The notes under the pieces were generated by a model. That model had not been told where the DNA came from. It made no database searches and saw only the letters and a list, made by a program, of their open reading frames with translations. The position numbers and the translations under genes were made by a program. A stretch of DNA of 64,000 nucleotides from Rheinheimera soli (lineage in GTDB: Bacteria > Pseudomonadota > Gammaproteobacteria > Enterobacterales > Alteromonadaceae), in contig NZ_JAJOYU010000008.1 of the NCBI RefSeq assembly GCF_021290985.1, positions 81,666 through 145,665 of the forward strand, given 5' to 3'. Shown piece by piece: positions 1 through 8,867 of the stretch; the stretch's first letter is position 1, and every line of letters begins with the position of its first letter.

Positions 1-868
1 TACGACTGCTTGAAAACAACTCTCTTTCTATCAGATATCCATCTACTTTCATTCCAGGCACAAGTGCAGGTAAAAAAGGCAACTTCGTCAAACGCTCACT
101 GTAATCATCCAGACTCTCTGAGGGTAAATTAATAATATCTACAATCAGTGCACTTACATTGTCGTCACTGCCTTTGGAGATAGCTATTTGACAGAGCTCA
201 GCTGATAGTTCCTCGGCAGATTGGTTGGCACTTAACGCAGCAAATAGGTCTGACTCCTCAACAAAATCATATAAACCGTCACTACAAAGTAAAAACCTGT
301 CTCCATTTTCAATGCTGATGCCATCTTGATCCCATTGGACACTTTGATCCATTCCCAAAGCCCGTCCGAGAAACTGCCTGCTCTCGCTAAGAACAGTGGT
401 ATGGTCCTGAGTCAATTGACGCAGCAGGCCTTGCCTCCAAAGATAAATACGACCATCGCCAATATGAAACCAATAGGCCGTCCGTGACTTGACCACCAGT
501 GCATCAAAGGTAGTTAAGAAGCCTTTCTCATGATTGGTAAAATTATGGCTTTGTTTATAGAGTGCACTATTTATCGTGGCGATAAGTTGGCCAGCACTAT
601 AGGGCACTGACCAACTATCAGGGGTATTCAGGTACTCTTCTGCAAAATATTTAACTGCATATTCGCTGGCTTCTTGCCCGGCTTCCGCGGAGCTCACGCC
701 ATCAGCTAAGCAAAAGCAAGCTCCTTTGTACACAAGTAAATGCTTATCTGAAGGGAGCTGTTGGCTAATCGCATCTTCATTAGAAGCTTTGATACCAGCC
801 AAAGTCTCACCACCAGCGGCAAGTTGTAACAACATACCGCCAGAACCAGCTATAACATCTGTGAACAC
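1..868 (-). CDS. PP2C-type protein phosphatase fused to a Ser/Thr kinase (partial, C-terminus outside window)
   Basis: The visible part is a PP2C serine/threonine phosphatase domain. Reading the minus strand shows the metal-binding motifs in order: LADGVSS near residue 50, HIGDGRIY in the middle, CSDGLYDF, and SDDNVSAL before the end of the domain. After it the chain continues with PGMKVDGYLIERELFSSSR, which looks like the first strand of a protein kinase domain, so the whole protein is probably a bifunctional phosphatase/kinase. I place the start at a GTG with GGAGG four bases upstream; no ATG suits. It begins 30 bases after the nasA-type transporter on the same strand. In pseudomonads a kinase gene sits next to nasA in the assimilatory nitrate locus, so a role in controlling nitrate assimilation is inferred. 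The kinase part cannot be judged because it lies outside. Confidence 0.85.
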   Translation of the reverse strand, partial: MFTDVIAGSGGMLLQLAAGGETLAGIKASNEDAISQQLPSDKHLLVYKGACFCLADGVSSAEAGQEASEYAVKYFAEEYLNTPDSWSVPYSAGQLIATINSALYKQSHNFTNHEKGFLTTFDALVVKSRTAYWFHIGDGRIYLWRQGLLRQLTQDHTTVLSESRQFLGRALGMDQSVQWDQDGISIENGDRFLLCSDGLYDFVEESDLFAALSANQSAEELSAELCQIAISKGSDDNVSALIVDIINLPSESLDDYSERLTKLPFLPALVPGMKVDGYLIERELFSSSR

Positions 869-898
869 TGAGCCTCCGTTCAAGCTAAGTAACTTAGA

Positions 899-2395
899 TT
901 AGCTGACATGTATATGATGCACATTGCCTTCTTCGTCTACCTCAGTCATGTGTCCCTTTGGATCATCAAGAAACATCACGGCCACTAATCCAACCAACGC
1001 AGATGCACCAATCACATAAAAGAACGTACTGTAGTCAACATAACTAAGTACTGTCAGATACACAACTGCTCCCACATTACCGTAAGCACCAGCCATTCCA
1101 GCTATTTGACCTGTCATTCTTCTTTTGATCAGCGGCACTATGGCAAAAACAGCCCCCTCACCACCTTGAACAAAAAACGAACAGGCCATGCTAACGAACA
1201 CCGCAAGTGGCAACCACCAATGACTGTCCATCAAGCCCATCATGAAATAACCTGCAGATAAACCAGCTATCAATAACACCATGCTCTTACGTCGGCCAAA
1301 TTTATCCGAAAACCACCCTCCCATAGGTCTGGATACCAGGTTCATAAACGCAAAACTGGACGCAAGTAAGCCTGCACTGACAGGACTCAAACCATCAAAG
1401 GTTTCCAGAAAGTACAAGGGTAACATGGAGACTACAGCTAACTCAGAACCAAAGGTTGTGAAGTACGCCAGGTCTAAAATTGCGACTTGTTTAAAGGAGT
1501 ACTTTTCGTGTTGTGGTACACCTTTTCGTAAATGTTCAACGTTAACCCGCCACACCTGATGAGTTTGGACAATATACAGAATGACTAAGCTGGCCCAAAT
1601 CAGATACATGTATTGTTCAGAAAACAGGTTGACTCCAGCAGGAGACATTTTCCAGGCCAACATAGCAAGAGCCAAATGCATCGGGATGTTTAACACAATC
1701 AGCAACCACAAATCGGTCCAACTTGTGACTTCCATTGCACCACTTTTTTTAGGTTTAAAATACACCGAGCCTTTAGGTGTATTGCGCGCCTGATGATAAA
1801 AGATAAAGGAATAGACAGCGCTGAGGACACCAACACTGATCAACGCATATCGCCAACCATCGGCCCCCCCAAATATCAACGCAATACTGGGGAGCGTCAT
1901 AGCAGCTGCTGCTGAGCCAAAGTTCCCCCAACCACCATAGATACCTTCTGCGGTGCCCACCTGATGACTTGGAAACCATTCCCCCACTAACCTGATCCCC
2001 ACAACAAAACCAGCGCCAACAAAGCCCAGCAAAAATCTGAATAATGCAAGAGTTTCGAAACTTTCAGCGAGCGCAAATCCAATACAAAAAAAGGAGGAAA
2101 TCAGTAACAATAGACTGTACATGATCCGCGGACCGAACTTATCAACAAGGATCCCAACTACTATCCTGGCAGGTATAGTCAACGCAACATTTAAAATGAG
2201 TAAGGCTTTTACCTGTGCGTCAGTTAAGCTAAGCGCCAGCTTGATTTCAGTTAGCAGAGGCGCATGGTTAAACCACATGACAAAAGTCAGAAAAAATGCA
2301 AACCAGGTCAAATGCAGTGTTTTAATTTTTGCATCGCCAAAGTTCAGCAAATTGACCTTTCCGACATCAGCAGCGGAAGAGGACAGCTTGGACAT
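899..2395 (-). CDS. nasA: Nitrate/nitrite transporter, MFS NNP family (NasA/NarK type)
   Basis: A 498-residue inner-membrane protein with about 12 hydrophobic helices that imports nitrate or exports nitrite. The N-terminal half carries the family signature around [12 protein letters not shown] and the C-terminal half has the MFS loop [17 protein letters not shown]. The upstream in-frame extension is ignored because GGAGG sits five bases before the chosen ATG. The next gene, 30 bases downstream, is a PP2C phosphatase/kinase, an arrangement known from assimilatory nas loci, so NasA is preferred over respiratory NarK, although function cannot be told from sequence alone. A near-consensus FNR box lies about 70 bases upstream of the start and a heptamer pair further up, in the region shared with the divergent narK. 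The basic/acidic tail ends in HIHVS. Confidence 0.85.
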   Translation of the reverse strand: MSKLSSSAADVGKVNLLNFGDAKIKTLHLTWFAFFLTFVMWFNHAPLLTEIKLALSLTDAQVKALLILNVALTIPARIVVGILVDKFGPRIMYSLLLLISSFFCIGFALAESFETLALFRFLLGFVGAGFVVGIRLVGEWFPSHQVGTAEGIYGGWGNFGSAAAAMTLPSIALIFGGADGWRYALISVGVLSAVYSFIFYHQARNTPKGSVYFKPKKSGAMEVTSWTDLWLLIVLNIPMHLALAMLAWKMSPAGVNLFSEQYMYLIWASLVILYIVQTHQVWRVNVEHLRKGVPQHEKYSFKQVAILDLAYFTTFGSELAVVSMLPLYFLETFDGLSPVSAGLLASSFAFMNLVSRPMGGWFSDKFGRRKSMVLLIAGLSAGYFMMGLMDSHWWLPLAVFVSMACSFFVQGGEGAVFAIVPLIKRRMTGQIAGMAGAYGNVGAVVYLTVLSYVDYSTFFYVIGASALVGLVAVMFLDDPKGHMTEVDEEGNVHHIHVS

Positions 2396-2465
2396 ATAAA
2401 CCTCCATTGGGGAACCAATTACCTTTAAACAAGCTGAAGAATAGAGAGTCTGCAGACTAAAAACA

Positions 2466-2479
2466 TTGACTTTGATCAA
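2466..2479. promoter_or_regulatory. FNR-type box, one mismatch
   Basis: TTGACTTTGATCAA differs from TTGATNNNNATCAA at one base. It lies about 70 bases upstream of the nasA start in the divergent nasA/narK region, a spacing that would suit class II activation of a short-leader nasA transcript. Inferred from the motif only. Confidence 0.55.
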
Positions 2480-2572
2480 TCAAAAAAATCCATAAACTTA
2501 TGTTTTTAATTCAAATATCCACATATAGGTAGTTAGCCAATTACACCCAAACCGCCCCACAGCAACCCCCTC

Positions 2573-2588
2573 TACCACCTAGGAGGTA
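2573..2588. promoter_or_regulatory. NarL/NarP 7-2-7 heptamer pair
   Basis: TACCACCTAGGAGGTA is a near-perfect inverted pair of TACYYMT-like heptamers separated by two bases, the arrangement recognised by NarL and NarP. It lies 113 bases upstream of the narK start. A further half site, ATAGGTA, is at 2525-2531. The same architecture recurs before most nitrate operons in this window, which strengthens the call. Confidence 0.6.
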
Positions 2589-2701
2589 ATGCAGCTCGTC
2601 ATGCAGTTAAAACAAAAACGAAAGAGATACTCCCCCTGAAACCCCCTTAATGCTTCGAACAGGTTTATTATCTCGACTAACGTTAGAACAGAGGCTATCT
2701 G

Positions 2702-3994
2702 ATGTCTCATCCACAAGCCCAAAGGGCTCTTATTAGCTCGATACTAGCTTTTGCCTGGTGCTTTGCAATCTGGAGTTTGTATGCTGCAGTAGGGCTTGAA
2801 CTTGCCGCAGATTTAGAATTTAGCGCAACTCAATACGGGCTATTGGTTTCGGCCCCAATATTGACAGGGGCTTTACTACGATTTCCGGCCGGCTTGCTGA
2901 CACAAACAACTGATCCACGCGCAATGTGGATGTGGCTTATGGTGCTGTTAATACCAGCATTACTGCTATTGCCTTATGCCCAAAGTCTGCTCAGTTTGCT
3001 GACTCTTGGGTTGTGGCTAGGGTTGTCAGGTGCCTCCTTTACCCTCGGCATTCAGTATGTTTCCGCATTTTACCCTCCATCTCAACAGGGCACTGTAATG
3101 GGGTTGTTTGGTACTGGTAATGCTGGCGCAGCGCTAAGCTTATTTCTAGTGCCACAACTTACAAAATGGGAACTTCCAGTCAGCATCGGCGCTGTTTATG
3201 CAATACTGACAACATTCGTTCTACTGTTTTTTTATTTATATTCTCCTGCAATGACACAAAATAAAACATCAGTGGTAACAACGGTCGAAGAAGCATCGGA
3301 ACACTGCTTGATGTCAAGCCTTCAGTTGCTTAAAGATATAAGACTGTGGCGTTTTTCGCTCTACTACTATTTTGTATTTGGCAGCTTTCTTGCCCTTCTG
3401 TTGTGGTTACCGCATTACTACATGCAGGCCTATCAGCTAAGTGCATCAGATGCGATGACGTTCACACTCTTCTTTGTCGTTACTTCCAGTATGGCAAGAG
3501 CACTTGGAGGTTGGTTGGCAGATCAATATGGCGGCAGAGCAGTGAACTGGAGTGTGTTCTGGATTTGCCTGATTTGTCTGTTTATTTTGAGCTATCCACC
3601 CACCAGCCTGGTCATTCATGGCATAGAAAAAGAAGTAGTTCTGGAAATTAATATCAACATCTGGCTATTTACTGTTCTGATTTTTGTTATTGGGATTGCT
3701 CAAGGGCTTGGTAGAGCCAGTGTATTCAGAACGCTTTATGATTATTACCCGGAACAGTTAGGTGCCGCAGGAGGCATGGTTGCGGCGATAGGAGCTCTTG
3801 GTGGCTGTACTTTACCGCTGATATTCGGTTTGTCACAAGACTTACTGGGGATTCACACTGCTTGCTTTATGGTGCTTTATGGCGTCTTGGCACTTTGTAT
3901 GATCCTTATGTTTTTCGCTAACCAACAACAACTTTATCAACGGGAACTATCTTTAGCCCGGGCTCATAATTTTTTATTGGATGATGACGCTTAA
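2702..3994 (+). CDS. narK: Nitrate/nitrite antiporter, NarK1-like MFS
   Basis: A 430-residue integral membrane protein of the nitrate/nitrite porter family. The first half has the arginine-containing helix ILTGALLRFPAGLL and the glycine-rich MGLFGTGNAGAALS nitrate signature; the second half has the equivalent AQGLGRASVFRTLYDYYP and AAGGMVAAIGALGG. AGAGG precedes the ATG by seven bases. It is followed after 28 bases by nnrS, so the two are likely co-transcribed. It is shorter and more NarK1-like than the 538-residue transporter at 16.4 kb, so the organism has at least three NNP porters here. A 7-2-7 NarL-type site lies upstream. Transport direction (nitrate:proton symport versus nitrate/nitrite exchange) cannot be told from sequence. 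Confidence 0.85.
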   Translation: MSHPQAQRALISSILAFAWCFAIWSLYAAVGLELAADLEFSATQYGLLVSAPILTGALLRFPAGLLTQTTDPRAMWMWLMVLLIPALLLLPYAQSLLSLLTLGLWLGLSGASFTLGIQYVSAFYPPSQQGTVMGLFGTGNAGAALSLFLVPQLTKWELPVSIGAVYAILTTFVLLFFYLYSPAMTQNKTSVVTTVEEASEHCLMSSLQLLKDIRLWRFSLYYYFVFGSFLALLLWLPHYYMQAYQLSASDAMTFTLFFVVTSSMARALGGWLADQYGGRAVNWSVFWICLICLFILSYPPTSLVIHGIEKEVVLEININIWLFTVLIFVIGIAQGLGRASVFRTLYDYYPEQLGAAGGMVAAIGALGGCTLPLIFGLSQDLLGIHTACFMVLYGVLALCMILMFFANQQQLYQRELSLARAHNFLLDDDA

Positions 3995-4022
3995 GTCGTC
4001 AACTTAACTACTGGAAACAGAT

Positions 4023-5240
4023 ATGCAAATCACTGACCTGGAAACTGAGCTTAAAATGCATCCGTTACTTAGACTGGCTTTTCGCCCACTTTTCTTGTTT
4101 GGTGCAGCATTTAGTGCTCTGGCAATATTAGTATGGGGTCTTGCGCTGTTCGGAAAAATCCACATTGAACCCGCTGGAAATATTCTATTCTGGCATAGCC
4201 ATGAGATGATTTTTGGCTTTTCCTGCGCGATTGTGATCGGTTTTTTACTTACGGCTATGCAAAACTGGACGGGGCTAAGAGCTCCACACGGTAAGCAGCT
4301 ATTTTTCCTTTTAACCATATGGGTTGCGTCGAGAGCGCTAGTGTTATGGGGAGCAGCCTTTCCTTTATGGCTAGTTGCCTTCATTGATATACTTTTTTTA
4401 CCTTCAGCTGCAGTTCTGCTAGCCATTCCAATTCTGGCCGCAAAACAATGGCGGAATTTGTTTTTCATACCCGTATTACTGCTTCTGACTGTTTGCAATG
4501 CTATTAGTTGGCTAGGTTTATATCTGCACGACTATACATTACAGCAACATGGGCTCTACAACGCTGTCCTATTAATTACTTTATTAATGAGCATCCTCGG
4601 CGGCAGAGTTCTACCGATGTTTACCGCAAATGGTACCCAGACCAAAAAGGTTGAGCCTATTGTGTGGCTGGACCGACTTGCGCTTGGATCCCTATGGCTT
4701 ATTTTCATTCAACAGTTTCTCAAGCTGGAGAATTATGTACCGCACCAACTGATTGGCCTGCTTTATGGTGTCGCAGCTGCCCTCTTAGCTATTCGCTGTG
4801 CTCGCTGGAAACTTTGGATCACCTTTAAAGTACCACTGCTCTGGTCTTTGCATCTGGCGTACTGGTTCATTCCTTTCGGACTGGCTTTCTTTGCTATGCA
4901 TTATAGTGGCGTTGGTTTGAATGGAACTTTGATATTGAAGAGTACAGCAATGCATACATTGACCGCTGGCGCCATGGGATCGATGATTCTGGCAATGATG
5001 GCCAGAGTATCTTTAGGACACACAGGCAGACCTCTTCAGGTTGCTCCACTTATGGTGCCAGCATTTGTACTGATTCTAAGCGCAGGGATTAGCAGAAGCT
5101 TACTGGTCATCATTTTCCCAGAGCTGACTCAGACAATTCTTGCGCTCTCTGTCATATTTTGGGTTTTAGCTTACAGTCTTTTTTGTTTTTGCTATAGCAG
5201 AATACTCACAACTGACAGAGCAGACGGCAGACCAGGTTAA
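4023..5240 (+). CDS. nnrS: NnrS family haem/copper membrane protein
   Basis: A 405-residue polytopic membrane protein with about 12 hydrophobic segments. The N-terminal region has PLLRLAFRPLFLFGA and the histidine-rich WHSHEMIFGF typical of NnrS, and the middle has the SILGGRVLPMFTAN motif. In other bacteria NnrS is a haem- and copper-containing protein made under nitric-oxide or nitrate-respiring conditions that lessens nitrosative stress. It follows narK by 28 bases and precedes the FNR-boxed DGC protein. The start is the ATG after GGAAACAGAT; the ribosome site is weak. No nitric oxide reductase is present in the window, so NnrS may handle NO made as a by-product by NarG. Confidence 0.85.
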   Translation: MQITDLETELKMHPLLRLAFRPLFLFGAAFSALAILVWGLALFGKIHIEPAGNILFWHSHEMIFGFSCAIVIGFLLTAMQNWTGLRAPHGKQLFFLLTIWVASRALVLWGAAFPLWLVAFIDILFLPSAAVLLAIPILAAKQWRNLFFIPVLLLLTVCNAISWLGLYLHDYTLQQHGLYNAVLLITLLMSILGGRVLPMFTANGTQTKKVEPIVWLDRLALGSLWLIFIQQFLKLENYVPHQLIGLLYGVAAALLAIRCARWKLWITFKVPLLWSLHLAYWFIPFGLAFFAMHYSGVGLNGTLILKSTAMHTLTAGAMGSMILAMMARVSLGHTGRPLQVAPLMVPAFVLILSAGISRSLLVIIFPELTQTILALSVIFWVLAYSLFCFCYSRILTTDRADGRPG

Positions 5241-5299
5241 CCCAAGCAGATAAACCAAAGAGAACAAGCTACCTATGAAGTAGTAGCTGAACAATAGAG

Positions 5300-5313
5300 T
5301 TGATTTATATCAA
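5300..5313. promoter_or_regulatory. FNR box, exact consensus
   Basis: TTGATTTATATCAA matches TTGATNNNNATCAA exactly and ends 53 bases before the start of the DGC-domain gene. With the usual -41.5 position the transcript would begin about 20 bases before the ribosome site, so this small gene should be oxygen-regulated on its own. Confidence 0.85.
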
Positions 5314-5366
5314 TCTCCATGAGGCTCAACAGCCTAGACTGCATAGTAACTGTGCAGGAGATAAAT

Positions 5367-5771
5367 ATGGCAACGAAATCAGATAAACCTATAGTGTACG
5401 CTTGTTCCGGCTGTTCCAAAGTTGCTCAATTAGCCAACGACCTTGCAGTAGTGCTTGATCGTGAAGGAATTGCGGAGATGTCCTGCATCGCAGGTGTTGG
5501 GGGACAAGTAAAGCAATTGGTGCGAATAGCTAAGTCAGGGAGGGATATTTTGGCCATTGACGGCTGTCCGCTCAATTGCGTAAAACGTACACTTGCTTGC
5601 CATCAAGTCGTCCCAACATGGCATTTAGAGCTGACCAGCTTCGAAACAGAAGCTTTGGAAAAAGGTCAAAACGAAATTCAGCAGGCTTATAAACTGCTAC
5701 AACATATTCAACAGGACATACTACCACCAGCTGCTTATACAGAATTGATTCGAGTTCAGACCATACATTAA
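5367..5771 (+). CDS. DGC-domain putative zinc-binding protein
   Basis: A 134-residue soluble protein. Three cysteine motifs are visible: YACSGCSKVAQLAND near the N-terminus, SCIAGVGG around residue 38, and DGCPLNCVKRTLAC around residue 65. These define the DGC family (named for its Asp-Gly-Cys motif), which is presumed to bind zinc or another metal and has no settled function. The start is the ATG behind GGAGATAAAT; the longer in-frame extension would run through the FNR box. It is a single-gene unit with its own exact FNR box and a hairpin after it, and sits between nnrS and the molybdenum cofactor operon. I infer a role in anaerobic nitrate or nitric-oxide metabolism, without knowing which. 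Confidence 0.75.
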   Translation: MATKSDKPIVYACSGCSKVAQLANDLAVVLDREGIAEMSCIAGVGGQVKQLVRIAKSGRDILAIDGCPLNCVKRTLACHQVVPTWHLELTSFETEALEKGQNEIQQAYKLLQHIQQDILPPAAYTELIRVQTIH

Positions 5772-5807
5772 TGGCGTCACTCGAATAAGAGCCTATAAGT
5801 TCGGGCA

Positions 5808-5831
5808 GTCCTCAGGTATTTACCTGAGGAC
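5808..5831 (+). terminator. Hairpin after the DGC gene
   Basis: An 11-base perfect stem (GTCCTCAGGTA/TACCTGAGGAC) with a two-base loop, 36 bases after the DGC stop. The downstream sequence is only moderately T-rich, so termination efficiency is uncertain. Confidence 0.6.
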
Positions 5832-5908
5832 GTTATCACTCTTTCAGTATGGATAGAAAAATACATCTATGGATTTGAGTCACTTAAGATACGACGCATT
5901 TAAGGAAC

Positions 5909-5924
5909 TACCCCCAAATAGGTA
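5909..5924. promoter_or_regulatory. NarL/NarP 7-2-7 site before the moa operon
   Basis: TACCCCCAAATAGGTA is a heptamer pair with two-base spacing; the right half ATAGGTA fits AKRRGTA fully. It lies just upstream of the riboswitch leader of the moa operon, a position suited to nitrate-responsive control of its promoter. Confidence 0.7.
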
Positions 5925-5966
5925 TCCCACCCGCCACTTGAAGGTCATATCAATAAATAGCTTGGC

Positions 5967-6122
5967 ACTCTAACATTCATCTAACGCCGAGCGATGCGGG
6001 CTAAGTCCGGAACACCGGATACGTGATAGCAAACAGCAATCCGTCTTCATCTGCCGTGGTAATAGTGCCACCGGGCCTGATTGGAAACATTCAGACCTCC
6101 CCACTTGGAAAGGTGTGAAATA
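5967..6122 (+). promoter_or_regulatory. Molybdenum cofactor (Moco) riboswitch leader of moaA
   Basis: The roughly 155-base leader before moaA shows the landmarks of the Moco RNA motif. There is a short CCGG-AACA-CCGG hairpin at 6007-6018. A long variable part follows. Next comes the conserved block CCACCGGGCCTGATTGGAAA at 6069-6088, in which complementary CTGA and TCAG flank a GGAAA loop, then GACCTCCC. The ribosome site AAGGTG (6110-6115) lies in the last stem, so cofactor binding could block translation. E. coli moaA has the same kind of leader. The boundaries are approximate, and a covariance-model search would be needed to confirm the fold. Confidence 0.85.
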
Positions 6123-7094
6123 ATGCTTCAAGATCAATTTAGCCGAAGATTCAGCTACCTCAGACTATCGTTGACGGAAAGTTGTAATTTCCGTTGTAGC
6201 TACTGTCTACCAAATGGAAATGAATGCCATACACGTAGTAACGAACTCACATTGCCAGAAATAAAACGACTGGTTACGGCTTTCGCTATGGCGGGTACCC
6301 GGAAAATCAGATTAACAGGCGGAGAGCCGAGCCTTAGGCGCGATCTATGCGAAATTATCTCCATTTGCAAAGAAGTCCCCGGCATAGAAACCGTTGCAAT
6401 GACCACAAATGGCTACAGACTAAAACGAGATATAAGTAGCTGGCTTGATGCAGGTTTAGATGCTTTGAACGTCAGTGTGGATAGTCTTGACCCTGCGACT
6501 TTTGAACTCATCACGGGACAGGACAAGCTGGCTGAAATCCTCGAAGGTATTGAACTGGCTACTGAACTTGGTATTAAAAAACTAAAGCTCAATACAGTGT
6601 TACTCAGGCAACACAATTCAGGTGCACTGCCGGACTTTATGGACTTTGTGAAACACCGCGCAGTCACACTGAGATTCATTGAACTGATGCAAACCGGTGA
6701 TAACAATGCTTTCTTTGCGCGTCAGCACCTCTCGGGTGATCAAATCAAACAGCAATTATTGGCTGCTGGCTGGTTACAAGCGGTGAAAGACAAAGATGCC
6801 GGACCTGCGCAAGAGTTTTATCATTCATCCCACCAAGGTGGTATTGGCTTGATTATGCCGTACAGCAAAGACTTTTGTGCGGATTGCAACAGACTCAGAG
6901 TCTCCAGTTTGGGAGAGCTGTATCTGTGTTTATTCACCGAGCAACATCGTAGTCTTCGACACCTGTTACAACAGGATCAACCGCTTAAAGTTCAGCAGTT
7001 TTTGCAACAAAGTTTGCAATTTAAAAGCAGCAGTCATCAACTCTCAGAGCAAAAAACCGGGGCAACACGCCATTTGGCAATGATTGGCGGCTGA
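6123..7094 (+). CDS. moaA: GTP 3',8-cyclase (MoaA, radical SAM)
   Basis: First enzyme of molybdenum cofactor synthesis: with MoaC it turns GTP into cyclic pyranopterin monophosphate. The radical-SAM cysteines C21, C25 and C28 (SCNFRCSYC) are at the N-terminus. RLTGGEPSLRRDL is the SAM-binding GGE motif. The second cluster is in KDFCADCNRLRVSS plus a cysteine about a dozen residues on. The chain ends in the essential Gly-Gly. The 323-residue length is normal. The start is the ATG after AAGGTGTGAAATA, inside the riboswitch; an upstream in-frame start would translate the aptamer. It is the first gene of a nine-gene run to modC. Confidence 0.95.
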   Translation: MLQDQFSRRFSYLRLSLTESCNFRCSYCLPNGNECHTRSNELTLPEIKRLVTAFAMAGTRKIRLTGGEPSLRRDLCEIISICKEVPGIETVAMTTNGYRLKRDISSWLDAGLDALNVSVDSLDPATFELITGQDKLAEILEGIELATELGIKKLKLNTVLLRQHNSGALPDFMDFVKHRAVTLRFIELMQTGDNNAFFARQHLSGDQIKQQLLAAGWLQAVKDKDAGPAQEFYHSSHQGGIGLIMPYSKDFCADCNRLRVSSLGELYLCLFTEQHRSLRHLLQQDQPLKVQQFLQQSLQFKSSSHQLSEQKTGATRHLAMIGG

Positions 7095-7143
7095 TACAAA
7101 CAACAGTCATCTTGGTATGCGATAGAAAGCGGGTGTAGCGGTA

Positions 7144-7704
7144 ATGCAAAGTGCAATAATTTTGGCTGGTGGTCGCTCCTCAAGAATGGGGCAAGACAAG
7201 GCGCTGTTAAAGCTACAAGGCAAGACATTGCTGCATCGTGCAGTATCTCTGGTCAAAGCTGCTGGCATCAGTCAAATACTTATAAGCAGGAATGAACCCG
7301 GCTTTATCAATGATTTGTTCCCTGATACAGGGCCTTTGGCTGGTATTCAATCCGCCTTATTACATGTCAACGCAGATCATTGCCTGGTGTTGCCAGTAGA
7401 TACCCCTTTACTTACTGCAGATTTACTGAAGTTGCTTCTACAACATCCTTGTAGCTGCTTTGCAGACTCCCCATTACCCGCAGTCATACCTAATACCAGT
7501 GAAGTAAAACACTGGTTATCAAATCAACTGCAACAAAAAACGCCGGACAGATCGGTTCAGCGTTTTTTGCAGCGCTTCGGTGTTGTGGAAATAAAGTGCC
7601 CGGACCAGCAAGCACTGGCCAATACCAATACACCGGATCAGTGGCAGCATGTGATAGAGCTCTGTGGGGATCATGCAAAAAACCTTCAGCACCATCAGCC
7701 ATGA
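7144..7704 (+). CDS. mobA: Molybdenum cofactor guanylyltransferase (MobA)
   Basis: A 186-residue cytoplasmic nucleotidyltransferase that adds GMP to molybdopterin to give the bis-MGD form used by NarG. The N-terminal motif ILAGGRSSRMGQDKALL is the GTP-binding signature and LVLPVDTPLL is the metal-binding Asp strand. Length matches the family. It follows moaA by 49 bases and precedes moaB by 42. The ribosome site is weak, so expression may depend on read-through from the riboswitch-controlled transcript. Having mobA in the same operon as the early pathway fits the need for bis-MGD by the nitrate reductase. Confidence 0.93.
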   Translation: MQSAIILAGGRSSRMGQDKALLKLQGKTLLHRAVSLVKAAGISQILISRNEPGFINDLFPDTGPLAGIQSALLHVNADHCLVLPVDTPLLTADLLKLLLQHPCSCFADSPLPAVIPNTSEVKHWLSNQLQQKTPDRSVQRFLQRFGVVEIKCPDQQALANTNTPDQWQHVIELCGDHAKNLQHHQP

Positions 7705-7746
7705 TGGGTGAAAAATTAGTCCGAATTTTCTGAGAGAGCATGCAAC

Positions 7747-8307
7747 ATGGCAAAAAAAACGAAGCCCTTTAAATCAGTCAATATCGCTGTTTTGACTATT
7801 TCAAATCGCCATACCTCAGACACTGATGAGAGTGGGCATTTAATCCATCAATTACTGGTCGACGCAGGACACAGCGTGACTTGTCACGAAATAGTCCAGT
7901 CGAATTTATATAAAATCAGAGCGATCGTTTCTCAATTTATTGCGGATCCCGCTTGTCAGGTGATTATCCTCAACGGAGGCACAGGTTTTGCTCCGGATAA
8001 TTGTACTGAAGAAGCACTGCTGCCCTTGCTGGATAAAAAAGTAGAAGGATTTGGCGAGCTGTTCCGTTACCTGTCCTACCAACAAATTGGTAGCTCAAGC
8101 ATGCAGTCACGGGCCCTATCCGGCCTTGCCAATCAGACTTTGCTTTTTGCCATACCCGGCTCGCCCCCGGCATGTTCTCTCGCTATGGTAGCGCTCATAC
8201 TACCGCAACTGGACGCGCGTCAGGGCCCATGCAATTTTGTTGGGCAACTTTGTGATATCACCTCTGCTTGTAGTAAAGATTCGGGGAACGAAGAAGGTAT
8301 TTTATGA
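7747..8307 (+). CDS. moaB: MoaB/Mog-family molybdopterin adenylyltransferase-like protein
   Basis: A 186-residue protein of the MoaB/Mog fold. The molybdopterin-binding loop ILNGGTGFAPDN and the following CTEEAL are visible, as is VEGFGELFRYLSYQQIGSS, which is close to E. coli MoaB. Mog enzymes activate molybdopterin by adenylylation. In the usual motif an Asp and a Pro occupy the GGTG...D.TPEA positions; here they read N and TEEAL, so activity cannot be assumed, although E. coli MoaB deviates here too. No separate mog is in the window. The stop overlaps the moaC start by four bases (ATGA). Confidence 0.88.
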   Translation: MAKKTKPFKSVNIAVLTISNRHTSDTDESGHLIHQLLVDAGHSVTCHEIVQSNLYKIRAIVSQFIADPACQVIILNGGTGFAPDNCTEEALLPLLDKKVEGFGELFRYLSYQQIGSSSMQSRALSGLANQTLLFAIPGSPPACSLAMVALILPQLDARQGPCNFVGQLCDITSACSKDSGNEEGIL

Positions 8308-8867
8308 ACAATGACCCAAGTGTAACTGCAGCCCTCACACATTTAACCAAAGATGGCAGTGCCCAAATGGTGAATGTTGGGCATAAAGCAATCAGCTCCC
8401 GAAGAGCAGTAGCATCAGCTGTTGTGATGACCACGCCTGAAGTGGTGGGCTTGCTGTTATCTGCATCACTGAAAAAAGGGGACGCCTTTGCTTGTGCCCG
8501 TATTGCAGGGATCATGGCGGCCAAAAAAACCAGTGATCTGATCCCACTCTGCCATAGCCTGCTGCTCAGCCAAGTCCAGGTGGAGTTCAGTGTGGATCAA
8601 AAATCAGGACAGGTAAAAATAATTACCTCTTGCGAGGTCAATGGAAATACAGGGGTAGAAATGGAAGCTCTGACTGCAGCAGCCGTTAGCGCACTGACTA
8701 TCCATGATATGTGTAAGGCGGCAGACCCTGCTATCGTCATAACGGACATAAAACTTGAAGAGAAAACGGGTGGTAAATCTGGAGTCTGGACACGTGAAGA
8801 CTATTTACAGCACAGAGCAGCCAATCCAGACCATACTGTAGCCGACAAGAAACAAGGAAACCTCTGA
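8304..8867 (+). CDS. moaC: Cyclic pyranopterin monophosphate synthase (MoaC)
   Basis: A 187-residue cytoplasmic enzyme completing cPMP synthesis from the MoaA product. Diagnostic motifs are KKGDAFACARIAGIMAAKKT, then LIPLCHSL, NGNTGVEMEALTA, and HDMCKAADPA with the catalytic Asp-Met-Cys-Lys. The last segment, EKTGGKSGVWTR, is also typical. The gene is somewhat longer than E. coli MoaC (161 aa), with extra residues at both ends. It overlaps moaB by four bases and its stop overlaps the moaD start (TGATGA), so translational coupling is likely. Confidence 0.95.
   Translation: MNNDPSVTAALTHLTKDGSAQMVNVGHKAISSRRAVASAVVMTTPEVVGLLLSASLKKGDAFACARIAGIMAAKKTSDLIPLCHSLLLSQVQVEFSVDQKSGQVKIITSCEVNGNTGVEMEALTAAAVSALTIHDMCKAADPAIVITDIKLEEKTGGKSGVWTREDYLQHRAANPDHTVADKKQGNL

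Noticed and set aside
2121..2399. Plus-strand open frames within nasA and many similar antisense frames elsewhere
   Set aside because: They are shadows of well-supported genes with no ribosome site or family resemblance.
6081..6122. An earlier in-frame start for moaA
   Set aside because: It would translate part of the riboswitch aptamer; the later ATG follows AAGGTG and fits the family start.
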